Assembly (NCBI GenBank): GCA_037903475.1
Contig: JBAJFG010000028.1
Span: 124,001 to 188,000, forward strand
Origin: Ancylostoma caninum
Lineage: Eukaryota; Nematoda; Chromadorea; Rhabditida; Ancylostomatidae
Reading direction: 5' to 3'
DNA length: 64,000 nucleotides
The translations under genes and the position numbers were made by a program. The notes beneath the pieces were generated by a model. It ran no database searches. It had not been told where the DNA came from and worked only from the letters and a program-made list of their open reading frames with translations. Of the stretch, positions 21,736 to 34,243 are shown piece by piece (position 1 is the stretch's first letter; every line of letters starts with the position of its first letter).

Positions 21736-22344
21736 TCAGCGACGGATCTGTTGCACATCGCGAGCCCTTCTGCTCACCCAACTCTCTACCCTACTCCACC
21801 ACACCGCACCCGTTATTAGCCTTTTATAAGATCTCACAATCACCACCAATCACCATCACTGACCAATGGTAGCCCGTGTGCACACGCACGCACAAAGTCA
21901 CATAAACTCTGTAATATATATAGAGTATGATATGTATATATATAAGGTTGAGGAATTATAAATGTCCGTTTGCCCTTCAAATTGGAAACACTACCACGAC
22001 AACATTACAAGAACTCCATTCAAGTGGTATTCCCCAAATTGTTGCATGACTCTTCTACTTACCTTCCATAAAATGAACGAGTGCCCTCCGTGGCAGAATC
22101 GTAGAGCTTTGAAACGCCGTAGCTACCCACCGAAATTTTAGCTCCACCGGACTTTTGAAGTTACTCTACTTTAATGAACGCTGCATCGGCAGGAATAGAT
22201 ACCAATCTGATAGTGCCGATCCTGTACTAGGAGGCGGGTGAGGAAGGGCTCCCCACCCCTATTTTTTGGTTCTCTTCTAGGTCATTTTTGCGATGTGTCG
22301 TTTGGACCGTGTCGTGGATAAGTTTTGTAGCCGCCGTTTTGATA
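21736..22344. other. intergenic, no gene recognised
   Basis: Flank of the minisatellite, followed by a short TA-rich stretch at 21915-21950. No coding signal. Confidence 0.4.
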
Positions 22345-22897
22345 CAGTCTATCCGGAACAACGAGTCCCCTCAGCCGGCGGGAAACTTCGTGGGAGCGCG
22401 ATCGCGGCGCGGCCGTCTTGGCAGCGTACGTCGAGTTGATCAGCTGTTGAGACCAACGCTGCCACGCTTAATCGGCAAAAAGGTGGGTTTTCTTTGTTTT
22501 TATCCACTGTTGTAGTTTCTTTTTTGAATATATCAGCATATATCAGGTCGTTGCTCGTCTGAGGCCGTTTTGAACGTTTATTTTTTATTTGAATGTGTTT
22601 TTCCGGTTTTTTCTGTAGCCATAGTAGAAACTACAAAAAACACTCAAATAAAATAGAAACGTTCAAAACGGCCTCAGGCAAGCAACGGCCTGATTTATGA
22701 TGGTGAATTCGAAAAAAAAGGAACTATAGCAATGGATAGAAACAAAAAAAACACCTTTTTGCCGATTGAGAGTGGCGGCGTTGATCTCAACAGCTGATCA
22801 ATCCGACGTACGCTGCCAAGACGGCCGCGCCGCAGTCGCACCGCCACGATGCTTCCCGCCAGCTGAGGGGCTCGTCATTTCGGATAGACTGTACCAT
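22345..22897. mobile_element. foldback element with long inverted arms
   Basis: Two arms of about 250 bp. On the left are cagtctatccggaacaacga, ggccgtcttggcagcgtacg, ttgatcagctgttgag and gaggccgttttgaacgttta. On the right the same blocks are inverted, ending ctcgtcatttcggatagact. The short AT-rich centre sits near 22610-22625. The terminal motif is shared with the MITE at 14260-14501. No coding frame. Confidence 0.8.
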
Positions 22898-23357
22898 AAC
22901 GATGGAGGTCTTGGTCCAAGCGGTCCAAGACCGCTTGGAGAGATCAGGAGTGAACTTCTGACCAGGATTCATCATCCTTGAATGGAACGCTCCTTTCATA
23001 TTTTACCGCAAACGCAGTGTCACCTTCCATTCGTGACCATCAGATTTACGTGTTGAAATAGACTGCTGCACGTCGCGGTGTGGTTTTCTGTCTGCGTGCT
23101 CAAGACACACTCTTCGATTATCTGACAATATGACGGTTTCGAAGGAATGGCGACTCTTTACACGGCAGAGAAGGATTCGGCCGATGCCGGCTTGCGCATC
23201 TACTATGTCCGCCTCGAGTGGGCGGGCCATCATTTAAAAAAAAACTTTCAAGAGTGAAACATCATCAGATACCAAACAAATCACATATCTTCTGGAGCGC
23301 CATGAAGTGTTCTTTCACGTGAATACACGTGCCCCGCCAACAATAGTGACACTGGGG

Positions 23358-23370
<13 letters not shown>
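22898..23370. other. intergenic, no gene recognised
   Basis: No domain or RNA gene seen. Ends at a (TA)n run at 23370-23408. Confidence 0.4.
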
Positions 23371-23413
<43 letters not shown>

Positions 23414-23433
23414 TATACATACATATATATATT
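23370..23433. repeat. (TA)n microsatellite
   Basis: Uninterrupted TA run followed by acatatatatacataca variants. Confidence 0.9.
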
Positions 23434-23849
23434 TCTCTTATTAAACGTCCTGTTACCCTGGTACGTTTCGATAATTGGAAGTACATATCAATTCTAGCAT
23501 AACCTTGGTTCTGCTATAACGTACGTACAGTCAGCTATTGTTATTCCGCGCATAAAATGTTCTTCCAAATTGGTTCGCGTCGTTTACTTGAATTCTTGGC
23601 CATTCAGTTCCTAATTGAATGTGTTGCTCGATGGTACAGTAGAAACCAATGAGATTTAAACAATATTATGTCGAGTTTCAGTTGCTGTTAAATAGATGAA
23701 CCCAATGATCCCGAAGCTTACGAATACAACTGCGGGTCCTTAGTTACCCATGGTATCTAGCAGCAAGGGGAACGAGCTCCCTCTGCAGTTGCTATCGGCA
23801 CTAAGACATCAATGCAGTGCTCTAACTTCGGTAGTGATGGTCATGATAG

Positions 23850-23916
23850 AGTGATAAAGTTGGTCGACAAGAACAAAAACTAAACTTTGATCTTAGCCAA
23901 AAAGCTGAGAAGCGAT
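23850..23916 (-). ncRNA. U2 snRNA 5' domain, probably a pseudogene
   Basis: On the minus strand the sequence starts atcgcttctcagctttttgg then ctaagatcaaag, which is the U2 stem-loop I and following U2/U6 pairing region almost base for base. The branch-site recognition segment is altered: the usual GTAGTA reads TTAGTT, though ttgttcttgtc after it still follows U2. Beyond about 23850 I cannot see a normal stem-loop II or an Sm site; a hairpin like gggagctcgttcccc (about 23785-23771) could be a remnant of stem-loop III. It is read as a U2-derived pseudogene or a highly diverged variant. Confidence 0.7.
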
Positions 23917-25948
23917 TGTTCTTGGCCACTCTTTTTCACCAGTTCATCTTTTCACAAATTACAAAATCTTCCGACTTCCTAGGATTCTGTGCTCATTTGC
24001 GAAAGTTCCAGTAATTGACGAATATGTGCAACTATTGTGATGAAATTACTAAACGATTTCATTTTGAAAAAAAAAACCTGACCGAAGCAACTAAAAGCAG
24101 CTTAAACTCCCGATGTTTTGAAGAATCTTTTCCCTTCTCTTGGCTATTATCGATGGTAAATCTTTTCAGACTTCATTTTCCTTCCTGAATCCTTCATTCC
24201 ACCAGTGCTCATCCGATGAAAAAAAAACTTGAAGTGCTCTGAAAGCTCAAGGATAGTTCTGAGCGGAAGAATATTTGCTATGATCGGTCCATGCAGCAGG
24301 CCTCGCTCCGACTGCACCTAACATCTCGGGTAACTAGGTGCCGCCGCCCGCATATCGAACGTTGTTTGCCATAGCACGACTTGTACCGTATGTATTTGCA
24401 GAGGCACCGATTCATATAACGTGAGTTATATAAACAGGAAGCAGCAGCCGTAGCAGAACGACGTTACTGTTTTCATATTTCAGGCATCAAGAAGACATTC
24501 CATTTCTTACTTAGGAACACAGTTCATATGAGGAACAGTTTGCATGGTCAGTAACGCGACCTGCAGAAAGTCGTTATGGAACTTCCCCTCCCACTACGCA
24601 CGACCTGTAAGTTGAGTGATAATGGTGTCACCGCATTCAGAAATAATGATATCTTAGTTATAAGAGAGATCACGCTCTCAACGTTTACAATCTTTCCTAA
24701 TTCAATTCCGAGGCTTCAAGGTACGAAATAGGTCGTGTATCAACGTTATATAATTGCATTTTAAACGGGACTCTGGACTTAAATAAGGGTGCCAGATTCA
24801 TCTCACTGCAGCAGAGCAACAGGACGTTTACTCAGTCCCCTTACGACGTGAGGAAAAAACATACATCTGAAGTTCAAGCTTTCTATCGAAAATTAGCTGG
24901 AAAATATGCAAAATAGGAGTTTGTACGTTCTGAATGTGCATCACACGCCTAACATTTCGTGACGGACGGTTACTTGATCAGGACGATCCTGTATCGGAAA
25001 TGAAACCTACAGGTATAGCGAATTTTTTGTTGGTGAGCAGTAATTGATCATAGTTTACTGGATCAGAAGATTTATTTGCTATAATGAGAATCTAGAATGA
25101 GTTACAATGCGCAAAGTGGACAGAATCATCAGAGTTCGTGAAATTGCGGAGCGCTCACTACCAGCAGAGAAAGCGATTTTTCTGTGGAAAAGCTCACAAG
25201 AACTTGGGAAATTGGAGGTCCTCCTACCTTCAAGAGGGCTGCAAATTGCGTCAGATGTTATTGCGAAAAGGAATTACTAATAAGCAGGTTCAGATGGTGT
25301 TGTATTTTCATCCTAGTCCGAAGCACAATAATTTTCGAAAATTCCTGCGCTTTATCGTTCTATATTTATGCAGTTTGGAAAAAAACAGGAGTTTGTTTCT
25401 CCTCTCTCTTTTAATGCCTATGAATGTTCCGTATTCAGCTCACCAATCCGCCTGAGCGAATTCAACAATACTCGGTGTAGCTGAAATGAGTCGAGCCTAC
25501 GAGTTGACGTGGACGGAGCCAGTCAACGAGATGAGTGGGAGATGGTCCGGTGAACGGCGGCCGGCCTATTTCCCTTCCGACTGCTTCTCATAAAGCCACC
25601 TCCCTTCCTTGTGTAATGTAATATTCCATTGATGTTATATTGACAAAATATTTATACTTAATCTCAATTTGTATCAAGAGACCCTACATATTGGGTGAAA
25701 TGATTCAATTTAAAGACATGCCATCCTTAGATTTGACGAAGGAAGATCGAGCCGAAATGATAATCTCATCGCGCTAGAATTAGAGAATTTTCTGTTGTGT
25801 TAGTACTTTACACAAATTTCTTCATTGATTTTATGTATATGGCTCATTTTCTATCTCTAGACTTCTGCGAAGATTTGGGAAGCTAAGACAACAACGAATT
25901 AAAAAACGGAGCAGTTGCTAATGCAGCCACCTCAAGGTAGTCATTAGC
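23917..25948. other. intergenic, no confident gene
   Basis: A 57-codon plus-strand frame at 25107-25280 (MRKVDRIIRVREIAERSLPA at its start) looks protein-like in composition, but it has no recognised domain, promoter or splice partner. A longer overlapping frame (25138-25455) is less convincing. No RNA gene recognised. Confidence 0.35.
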
Positions 25949-26222
25949 CAGTGGCAGACGCGGGGGGGGGGGCGCCACCTGCTAATGACCAAATTTTTGC
26001 AATTACTTCGCGAAAGAAATAGAAATCTTGTACTGATTCATTTTAAACTATTCATTTCTATTATTATTATTATGTTCTAAATGATTTTTTTTTATTTATT
26101 GCTAATTACTATAATTATCAATTCCATTAATTCTATTTTCCATTTGGGTCCCCAAAGCGGCGAAGACCCCACATTTTTCCGCGCCCCCTCCCCCTCCCGC
26201 CCACTTTCTGTATGCGCCACTG
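25949..26222. mobile_element. hAT-type MITE, copy 2
   Basis: 274 bp with ends CAGTGGCAGACGCGG / CTGTATGCGCCACTG and a perfect 8 bp duplication tcattagc (25941-25948 and 26223-26230). It is more diverged than the copies at 20035 and 40285, so probably older, yet the TSD is intact. Confidence 0.9.
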
Positions 26223-26230
26223 TCATTAGC

Positions 26231-27130
26231 CTATGTCTTACATACATGTATGTCTCCATATGGTACCATGTCACACTTGTTTTCAACATGTTTCTAAGCT
26301 TCTTCAAGGGAATGCGGAGCAATAATGAAGATCGAAAACTGGCTCTCTAGGTCACTCACTGATGAGCGAATATCCTTCAGGAGTGAGCTATTCAAGACTT
26401 TCCAGCTTGCGTTGTGGGTACTAACTTCTTATAAATTTTATTATTATATTATATTATTATATTTATTTAAATTTTCTTATAAATTTTGAAGGATGCTCTA
26501 TATGAGCTAAGTATCCCACCCACATCTCACTTCAAATCATCCTACGGTTAGTACATCCTCATATCTCAATGTTCCAAGAGAGACATCAGGTTTTATAAGT
26601 ACGACCTGGGAACAAGCAAATGGCGAGAAAACGATACGTGTTTCGAATTGTATCAATTCAATTTTTTGTTCAACAATTGACATTTTTAGCAAAAGAGGGT
26701 GTGCTGGAACCGCTGGAGCTCAACCCACACGATACTCAAACGTATATGTCGTTGTAAAGATTTCTTCTGAATTATTGAAACTATATCGTGTACATTGTCC
26801 CATTGATGACTACGACCACAGACGACTCCTGAAGTTATTCATTGTCAGTGTCTTTTCGAAAGCCAGTTTTCGCTCTTTTCGCCCGCTTTTACGAGTCTTC
26901 CTTAGTTCACGCGGGAATACATGAACCAGTGACCCGCTTGAGTTGGCAGCATCAACAATTTTATCATTTTCCAATCATTCTAAACATAGCCACCGATATT
27001 ATGTTCTGCTTATTGTTATTTTCATCTACTTTTGCAGTTTTCTCTTTGTTGAAACTGCGTGTGATAATGCCCATTATTGTGTGAAGTAATGTGTCTCTTG
27101 CGCAGTTGCTCGACCCGGATAATTGCAATT
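26231..27130. other. intergenic, no gene recognised
   Basis: A local duplication of ttataaattttattattata occurs at about 26430-26490. No coding signal stands out. Confidence 0.4.
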
Positions 27131-27139
27131 AGGAAACAG

Positions 27140-27246
27140 TGATAAGGTATTATAGCCCGAGATAACAGTTGCATTGACCTCGGTCACCACAGCACTGCTG
27201 AAGGCGTGCGCCGGATACCCGGTGACCATTATCATGAGTATAAAAG
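27140..27246 (+). promoter_or_regulatory. GATA sites and TATA box upstream of a small ORF
   Basis: TGATAAG at 27140-27146, AGATAAC at 27161-27167 and a TTATCA (inverted TGATAA) at 27229-27234 precede TATAAAAG at 27239-27246, which lies 45 bp before the ATG at 27291. Clustered TGATAA sites are typical of nematode gut-expressed genes driven by ELT-2-type factors; the tissue call is inference. Confidence 0.45.
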
Positions 27247-27290
27247 ATCGGTAGATTAGCTAACAACAAGCAATCGCTCTGGTCTACATT

Positions 27291-27599
27291 ATGAATTTTA
27301 ATATCAATAGCCTATTGAGCCGCAGTCCCTTTCCAGATCCAGCCCCGCATTTTGGAACACCGTCTATCTCTTCTGTACATTCTTCCACGCCCGTAATCGA
27401 CAAAGAAGGACTCATCCCTGAGGACGGATTCCGTTATTTTGGACACAAGGGCAAGAGCAAATTCAGGAAAAACGATGTGCTCATTCATACCATTTTTGGA
27501 TCAACTTCTCGGCCTAACTCTTTTTCTTTGAAGAGAAGAAGCAGCAAGCACGACGCCCACTACTGCATGGGATGTCATAAGAACAGGAGTCCGAGTTGA
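27291..27599 (+). CDS. hypothetical small protein, 102 aa
   Basis: Starts MNFNINSLLSRSPFPDPAP and is Ser/Pro-rich in its first 35 residues. The centre is charged (EDGFRYFGHKGKSKFRKNDV) and the C-terminus is basic, with one CxxC pair (HYCMGCHKNR). There is no signal peptide or membrane segment. I do not recognise a family. The stop is followed two bases later by a strong donor (GTGAGT at 27601), and AGGAGATTTAAAAAGAC-containing sequence at about 27690-27752 also looks exonic, so the true gene may be spliced and longer. The upstream GATA/TATA arrangement is the main reason to prefer it over chance. Confidence 0.35.
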   Translation: MNFNINSLLSRSPFPDPAPHFGTPSISSVHSSTPVIDKEGLIPEDGFRYFGHKGKSKFRKNDVLIHTIFGSTSRPNSFSLKRRSSKHDAHYCMGCHKNRSPS

Positions 27600-28092
27600 T
27601 GTGAGTTTCTAATGGAAATTATTATCCTTAGTAAATTTGTGGCATTTTTTTCATTTTCAATGTGACAAGGGACAAATTTATGGCGCATCCATGCATGCTC
27701 CCCCACGTCAAAGGAGATTTAAAAAGACAGAGCCTTCCCATTCACGTACAAGGTAAAAGCATCACCATTTCCATGCCATGAACTTTTTAATCTCGTCTAT
27801 CTTCTAGAAACTAATAGAGATGAAGAACAACCCACGGGAGGCAATCAGAGGACCAGGGCAGCATTAGCAAGAAGCGTTTGCTTTGGTTTCAAATATGGAA
27901 GGGTTTTGTCAGTATTAAAAAATATTACCACTCACTGAAAAGTTTTCTCGGCAGAGAATTTCCAGCTGAGGCAGAAAGAGAAAGAATATGAGATTAGTGT
28001 TGATGCGACTTTTTTCTTTTTTCTCCACTTCTTTTCTCTTAAAAATCAACGTTTCTGAAATGGTTCTCCCATGGGAACTATCCCTTCTTTTG

Positions 28093-29308
28093 TTAGGTTG
28101 TCGGGAAAGTTCTCGCTTTTTTTGGAACAGCACATTTTCTTGACTTTTCGAAAACAGGAAAGCACATTAGGAAATGTATAAACCACCATTACGTCTTACC
28201 ATTCTTCGCTCATTTTCGGAAAGCCCTTCGATGCCCTCGGCATAGAACTATTCTGACATTGAGTCAGAAAGTTGCTCAACCAGCAATCCAAGCCATCTTC
28301 ATCATCGAACGCTCTACCTTGCACGGCGTTAGACAGGGACGGGAGAAGAAGGTTATCTTTTGGCGCAAGGTAAGGGCTGTACGTTGGGTAAGCACTTCCC
28401 AACCAAAGTCGGGTAGCTTCTGGCAAGTCCCTCTTTCAATGTGTGGACGAATATCGTTGGGTAGAAATCGGATCTTGCCTTGATTCGGACTGTATTCTGA
28501 TATTTTTGCGGCCAATCTATCCGGCTGCTGGCACAGGTCTAGCATGAGGGCAGTGTCGCGTGGCTGTAGCGCATAGTGGATGATGCCGATACTGTCACTA
28601 CTAACAGTTACCGCAACCTTCAAAGGGTGATCACCTGTCTTCGGCTGCGGCTCAGACTGCTCATCCTTGCAAATTCAGTGTCGGTGGTGCTTGGTGTTGA
28701 CATACAGACACGACTTCTCATCTCCTATGAAGATGGGCTTCAGCTAGTTTGCAATGCTTCTGTACGAGGGCAATTCAGTAGCCAATCAGATCATGATCAC
28801 TCATTGTGATAATTTTTTTTCATCTTTCCCAACTGCTGCAGGTGATCGGCGATGGTGGTAAAGTGAACATCCAAGACTTATGTCCTTTCACACATAGTTT
28901 GCCGTGGATCTGAATCTACCTGCTGCTGTAATCGTCCACTGCCGTCTCCGGATGCGCGTCTCGACGTGGGAAAACATTGAGGTTGAAGTCTCCAACAAGA
29001 AGGCATCTGGACCTATCTTGTGCAGTGCATTCGGTAACTGTACCGTCTCCCAAACCCAGCGTTATTACGGCGACTGGATGCGGTTGCTGATTCACCAGAT
29101 TTGAAGCTGTATACTAAAAGGTATGCAAATGTACTGTTTTGAAAGTTCCATATTTCTGGTAGGGATTGTGCAGGAGTTTGCAGGTAATGATAGTAATAAA
29201 CTCGCACATACCTGACTCCCTTATATAAACAAAAGATAGGTTGCTGCAAAGCAGCGTGAGGTTAAAAAGCACACTTTCGAAAACCGCGAGAACTTTCCCG
29301 ACAACCTA
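28093..29308 (-). mobile_element. mariner-type element with TTAGGTTG ends
   Basis: 1216 bp with near-perfect inverted ends TTAGGTTGTCGGGAAAGTTC at 28093 and its inverse GAACTTTCCCGACAACCTAA ending at 29308. TA follows the right end. The length is close to the mariner norm of about 1.3 kb. It contains a transposase relic on the minus strand. Confidence 0.85.
28196..28640 (-). pseudogene. mariner transposase C-terminal half, dead
   Basis: Minus-strand frames read SIGIIHYALQPRDTALML, then LPNDIRPHIERGTCQKLPDF, then GWEVL and, after a frame change near 28400, TYSPYLAPKDNLLLPSLSNA. These match the mariner signature HDNARPH...LGWEVL.HPPYSPDLAPSDYHLF. The third catalytic Asp in YSPDLAP is Tyr here, and the HDN motif is altered to PND, so the enzyme would be inactive even without the frameshift. 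The N-terminal half is not recognisable. Confidence 0.8.
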
Positions 29309-31410
29309 ATATTTGTAATAGATGCTGTCGAAAACCCCATTCACATTCATCATCATATGTGCTATCACTGCGGGAAGGTTGGGATGCGGTGCAGTCACTT
29401 CTTGATCTTAGCGAGCCCTTTAGGCCTACGGCATAGTTCACAGCGACATGAAGAAAATGAATGGGAATAATGAGAACAAAATGCGACAAATTCTCAAACT
29501 TCATCTCAGTTCGGCGGAATGTCGTTCCGGCATAGGAGCGGTTGTGCGAACACTTTTAGTGATGAACGGTCGCGGAGACAGCGTCGCTGTGTAGTATGCC
29601 ATAGGCCTAACCGAACGAATAATCGGCAATGCCAAGTTGAAAGATGACTCATATTCGTGAGATACAAGCTTCGATGATGTGATAAGGGAAGAGATGGCCA
29701 AAGAGAATGTTGGTCGAAGTGTCGATCATTCGACCATCGCTCTTCTTCTCGGAAAGCTCTGAAAGTATGGAGATTAAGTGATTGGGTCCTCACGAACTCT
29801 CAGACAGAAGCTAAGCTGTACTCGTCCGGATTTCCGCCGACTCTCTGCAGCTGAACCTAAAGACTCCATTTTTAAAGAACCTCGTCAGTCGAACCTACTT
29901 CTCTTCTTCGGTTCCCAAGAGCTTTTCATCGTCGAAATTTGATCTTCGAGCTGTTTCTTCTTTATCTGTTGGGATTATTACGTCCTATTTCTACTTCTTC
30001 GATATTTTTAGTCATGGCCTTGCTGATTTTTCATCAGCCAAAATCTCATCTATATTCCGAAAAGACTGCGCTACATTTCAGCCTTTCCCCAAATGCATGA
30101 ACATGCAATGGCGAATATAGGCAAAAATCCCGTTAGCATCTTCACTTGATTAAAAAAGCAGATTATTTTCAAGAAATAAAATTGGCTAAAGGAGCGCTAA
30201 TTTTCGATCAAATTTTTAAGGGAAAGAAATAGCGAAAGAAACCGCACTAGTTATGCACCAGCCCAATAGAGGACCATTCTTCTACAGTGGAAGTCTTCTC
30301 TATGCGCAATTATTGGACGAAAGAACCAGAAGTCTGAGGGTTTTAGTAGCACTTCGCTCCGGAGGATTTTGAAACCCATCAGCACATCGGAAGTATCATG
30401 AAGTTGAGATCAGCACCCTGCAAAACTCGCCGCCGCATTTGAGGAGCTGATCGCTCGTAGCATGATCTCCAAACAGTGCGGGATGGGGAGACCATCACCT
30501 CCGCGGCTGTACTCGGAGCACGCATGTGTGGCGCGTTAATCTGGATCACACGAAGGTACGGTATCTTTCGCTCTTAGTTGTGCCATAGTTGCACCGATGG
30601 ATTCGTCGTTCGTCCAACTGCTGCCGCAGGTTCCAGAGGAAACATTTCTTTTCTTGAATAGTAGCATCATGAGTTGTTTTCATACACAGAAAGCAAAATT
30701 GAATCACCTAATTTGGAGTTGTAGAATCGCAATTCTTGCCACAGAGGATCTCGGCCATGAAATGGAGAATAGCTTCTGAACACTCCCAGCAATAATACCG
30801 GTGTGGCTCGTAGTGAACAAAAAAAAACAGAAAGTGTTTTGAACTGCCACTCACCATTGAATACAATGAAGGGCAACTCAAGGTCTTCTGCTCCATTTTA
30901 TATTCGTGTTTCCCGCCTTCTTCTACATAAAATCCATTTTACTGCACTAATATTTATTTCTGATGAAAGCGGAACGAAGTCAGTTCTACGTGAATAAAAC
31001 GAGAGAAAGCTCCAACATACTCGAAACTAGCTCTCTGCACATTCAACTCCATTACAGATAAATATTTGCTCTGACTCATCATCTTACGACAGTTAACGAA
31101 AGATGCGCTTAAGAATCCACAAAACGATGGACAGGTGTTAACCCTTTAAATTAGCTATACTGTAAGTAGGGAGGGCAGAACGGGATGTCCTCCTGCTCCT
31201 TGACAAAGTACAACTAAAACTACAACAAAGAAGCAAACAATAAAAAGAGTTTGAATAAGAATCAGAGAAGGGTGAAGGGGAAGGGTGATGGGTGGGAGGG
31301 AGGGGATTGGTGAAGGGGGAGGGGGGGGGGGGCAGTGGATCCGGCTCGCCTTTTTTTACACCTCATGGGGGTGGGGTTACGCACTTGACGAATGACGAAA
31401 TCTAATTACT
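29309..31410. other. intergenic, no gene recognised
   Basis: Several short frames on both strands without domains. Ends in a G-rich, low-complexity stretch (31260-31332, including a run of 12 G). Confidence 0.4.
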
Positions 31411-31420
31411 GCGGCCTTAG

Positions 31421-32112
<692 letters not shown>

Positions 32113-32198
32113 TATAATATAACAGAAACAAGAGGGAAAAATTGACCCACTACTGAGCTATGGCGAGAGCAACTCCCTCCCCCCCCCCTCTGCATATA

Positions 32199-33061
32199 CA
32201 GTCGCGGTCAAAAAGATATGAACAATGGCATGTCGAAGATGGGACTTTTCATAATAACTTAACTTGGAATTTAGCTACTCGGCCAAAATTTCAGGATGTG
32301 ATGAGGGTCGAAGTACTGTTTCTCTTTGCTGCATAACATTGACACAAACTGCTTCCAGACAAAACTATCGCGTTCCAGGTCCAAATTCAGCAGTTTCATC
32401 AACACGAAGGTTCCTCGTTTGTATCGCCACATTTTGATTCGCAGAGGGTTATTCTAAATCTTATTTTGAGTGACTAATTTGCTGTAATAGTCATGTTCTG
32501 TGATTCCTCTCCGTGCGTGAAAAAATAAGATTACCAATAGGCCCAAAAAATGAGAAAAAAGAGTTCTCAATAATCTCGGACAAAAGACAATCGTTCCGAC
32601 ATAGGATATTCCTATGATATCCGCTGCTAACAACTACTCTGACATTGAAACAGGAGCTGTAACGCTATCGATATTCCTGAGCTACAACTAAAAAAGTTTT
32701 TTTTTTGGTTAATTCGATCACTTATTTTGGTCCTCGCATTTGAGGAGCAAAGAAAAGTGCAGCAATGACACCTGGCGGAAAAAATAGTCAATTATGTGCC
32801 TAATCTGTATCAACTCTTCATTCTTCTCAGGACTTGTTGGTGAAGATATTGGACGAAATCAAAAGAAGCAGAGGGAATAGATGTTTAGGCTTAGTTAAGA
32901 TAATAGAATTGAGTTTCGTCCTGATAAGCTGTTGTTACGAAGCACCCATATAGCCGCGATGCATATCCAAATTTCATCTGGATAACCCAATTTAGAGGAG
33001 AGTTATAGCGAAAAATCATCTTGTCGAAATGGAGCTAATCATATCCTTTTGGCCGCGACTG
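32199..33061. mobile_element. Tc1-type non-autonomous element (TA target)
   Basis: 863 bp with inverted ends CAGTCGCGGTCAAAAAGATA / TATCCTTTTGGCCGCGACTG and TA on both sides (32197-32198, 33062-33063). No transposase frame is visible. Confidence 0.8.
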
Positions 33062-33063
33062 TA

Positions 33064-34243
33064 AGTTGAGCTTCCGCACTTCTGTACCCCAGTGACAACA
33101 GACACAGGCAAGGGGTAAGGGAAAAATGAGTAGTCTTAACCATGTTGAGTACGCAGCGAGCCTTTCTTGTGCTGTCTTGCCGACTCGCTGACCTGTCAGC
33201 CGTTGTCCCTAAAGTCGAATACGCCACCACTAGCCGAACCAGCCTGAACTGTCCTGCACACTGCTTCTTCTTGGAGGCACTGTCCTGGATACCTCAGTAG
33301 AAGCACCCGGTCACGTCCATGTCGGCGTCGCTGCTCTCCTTACTTGCGCATGCTGTGATGAGTGACGTCCCGTCCACTACTTATCGGTGCTTTCTTACAC
33401 TGGGATAAGCTACAGGGCCGCTGCCAAGGTCACACTCCTTTTCTTCACTGGTTATTTTATTCGACCGGATGAGTGTTCTCCCACAAAAAATAATGAATCA
33501 TGGTGCGGTCAACACGTTAGGTTCCCAGTGCCAATCGGTGCGCAGTGCTGCAAAATATCAAATGATTGACTGCACTACTCGCCAAATAATTTGATGCTGA
33601 CCATACACAAGAGCATGGTGATGTTGAACGTGCCATTGCCAGGTAAGAACGGATGCAGTTTTTTTTTTCTTTAGTAGGGTGGTGGGTGAAGAAGAGTCTT
33701 GGCCAGTCAAAAAAATTACTAGATGATTGGTGTCAAAGTTATAAATTAATTAGACAATCGTAAAAAATAGACCGAAAGATCGAGCATGTTTGTGGGTTTC
33801 GAGTGTTGCCTTACGGAGACTGCGAACATTGCTACAAATCTTTATCAAATGTGGTGTTAAGGAGCACAAGCAATCAGCCACGGAATACTGCAGCAGTGGC
33901 TAAAAGAACGACTAATGGTAAGACCCGTGATAACTTGAAGCAATACTTGAACATTGATGCACTCAACGAGCATTGAAGGCGGAGAAAGCTTCTGATGACC
34001 ATACTATTATTAGAAATGTGAGAGGACCGAAGCTACATCCATTTTCGAATCATACGTAACACACCAAATAGGAAGCGATCTCGGCAGTGGGCAATATAAA
34101 AATCGACTATAAAGTTGGAAGAAGAATACTCTCAATTACTTTCAAATTTGGAAATCTTTAGTGAAAGCTCCATTCGGCAGAAATGGTCCTCTTCCTGTTC
34201 GAATTGCGACATCCTTATACTTTTGTAGCATCTGAAGCTACAC
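33064..34243. other. 3' flank of the selectin-like gene, no gene recognised
   Basis: No domain seen. It includes whatever 3' UTR the gene ending at 34244 has; I could not place a convincing AATAAA. Confidence 0.4.

Noticed and set aside
20834..21872. Long Pro/Arg/Thr-rich frames up to 279 codons
   Set aside because: Frame-cycling translation of the 59 bp minisatellite; no start context, domain or flanking exon.
25138..25455. 105-codon plus-strand frame
   Set aside because: No recognisable family; a different overlapping frame (25107-25280) looks more protein-like, and neither has regulatory or splice evidence.
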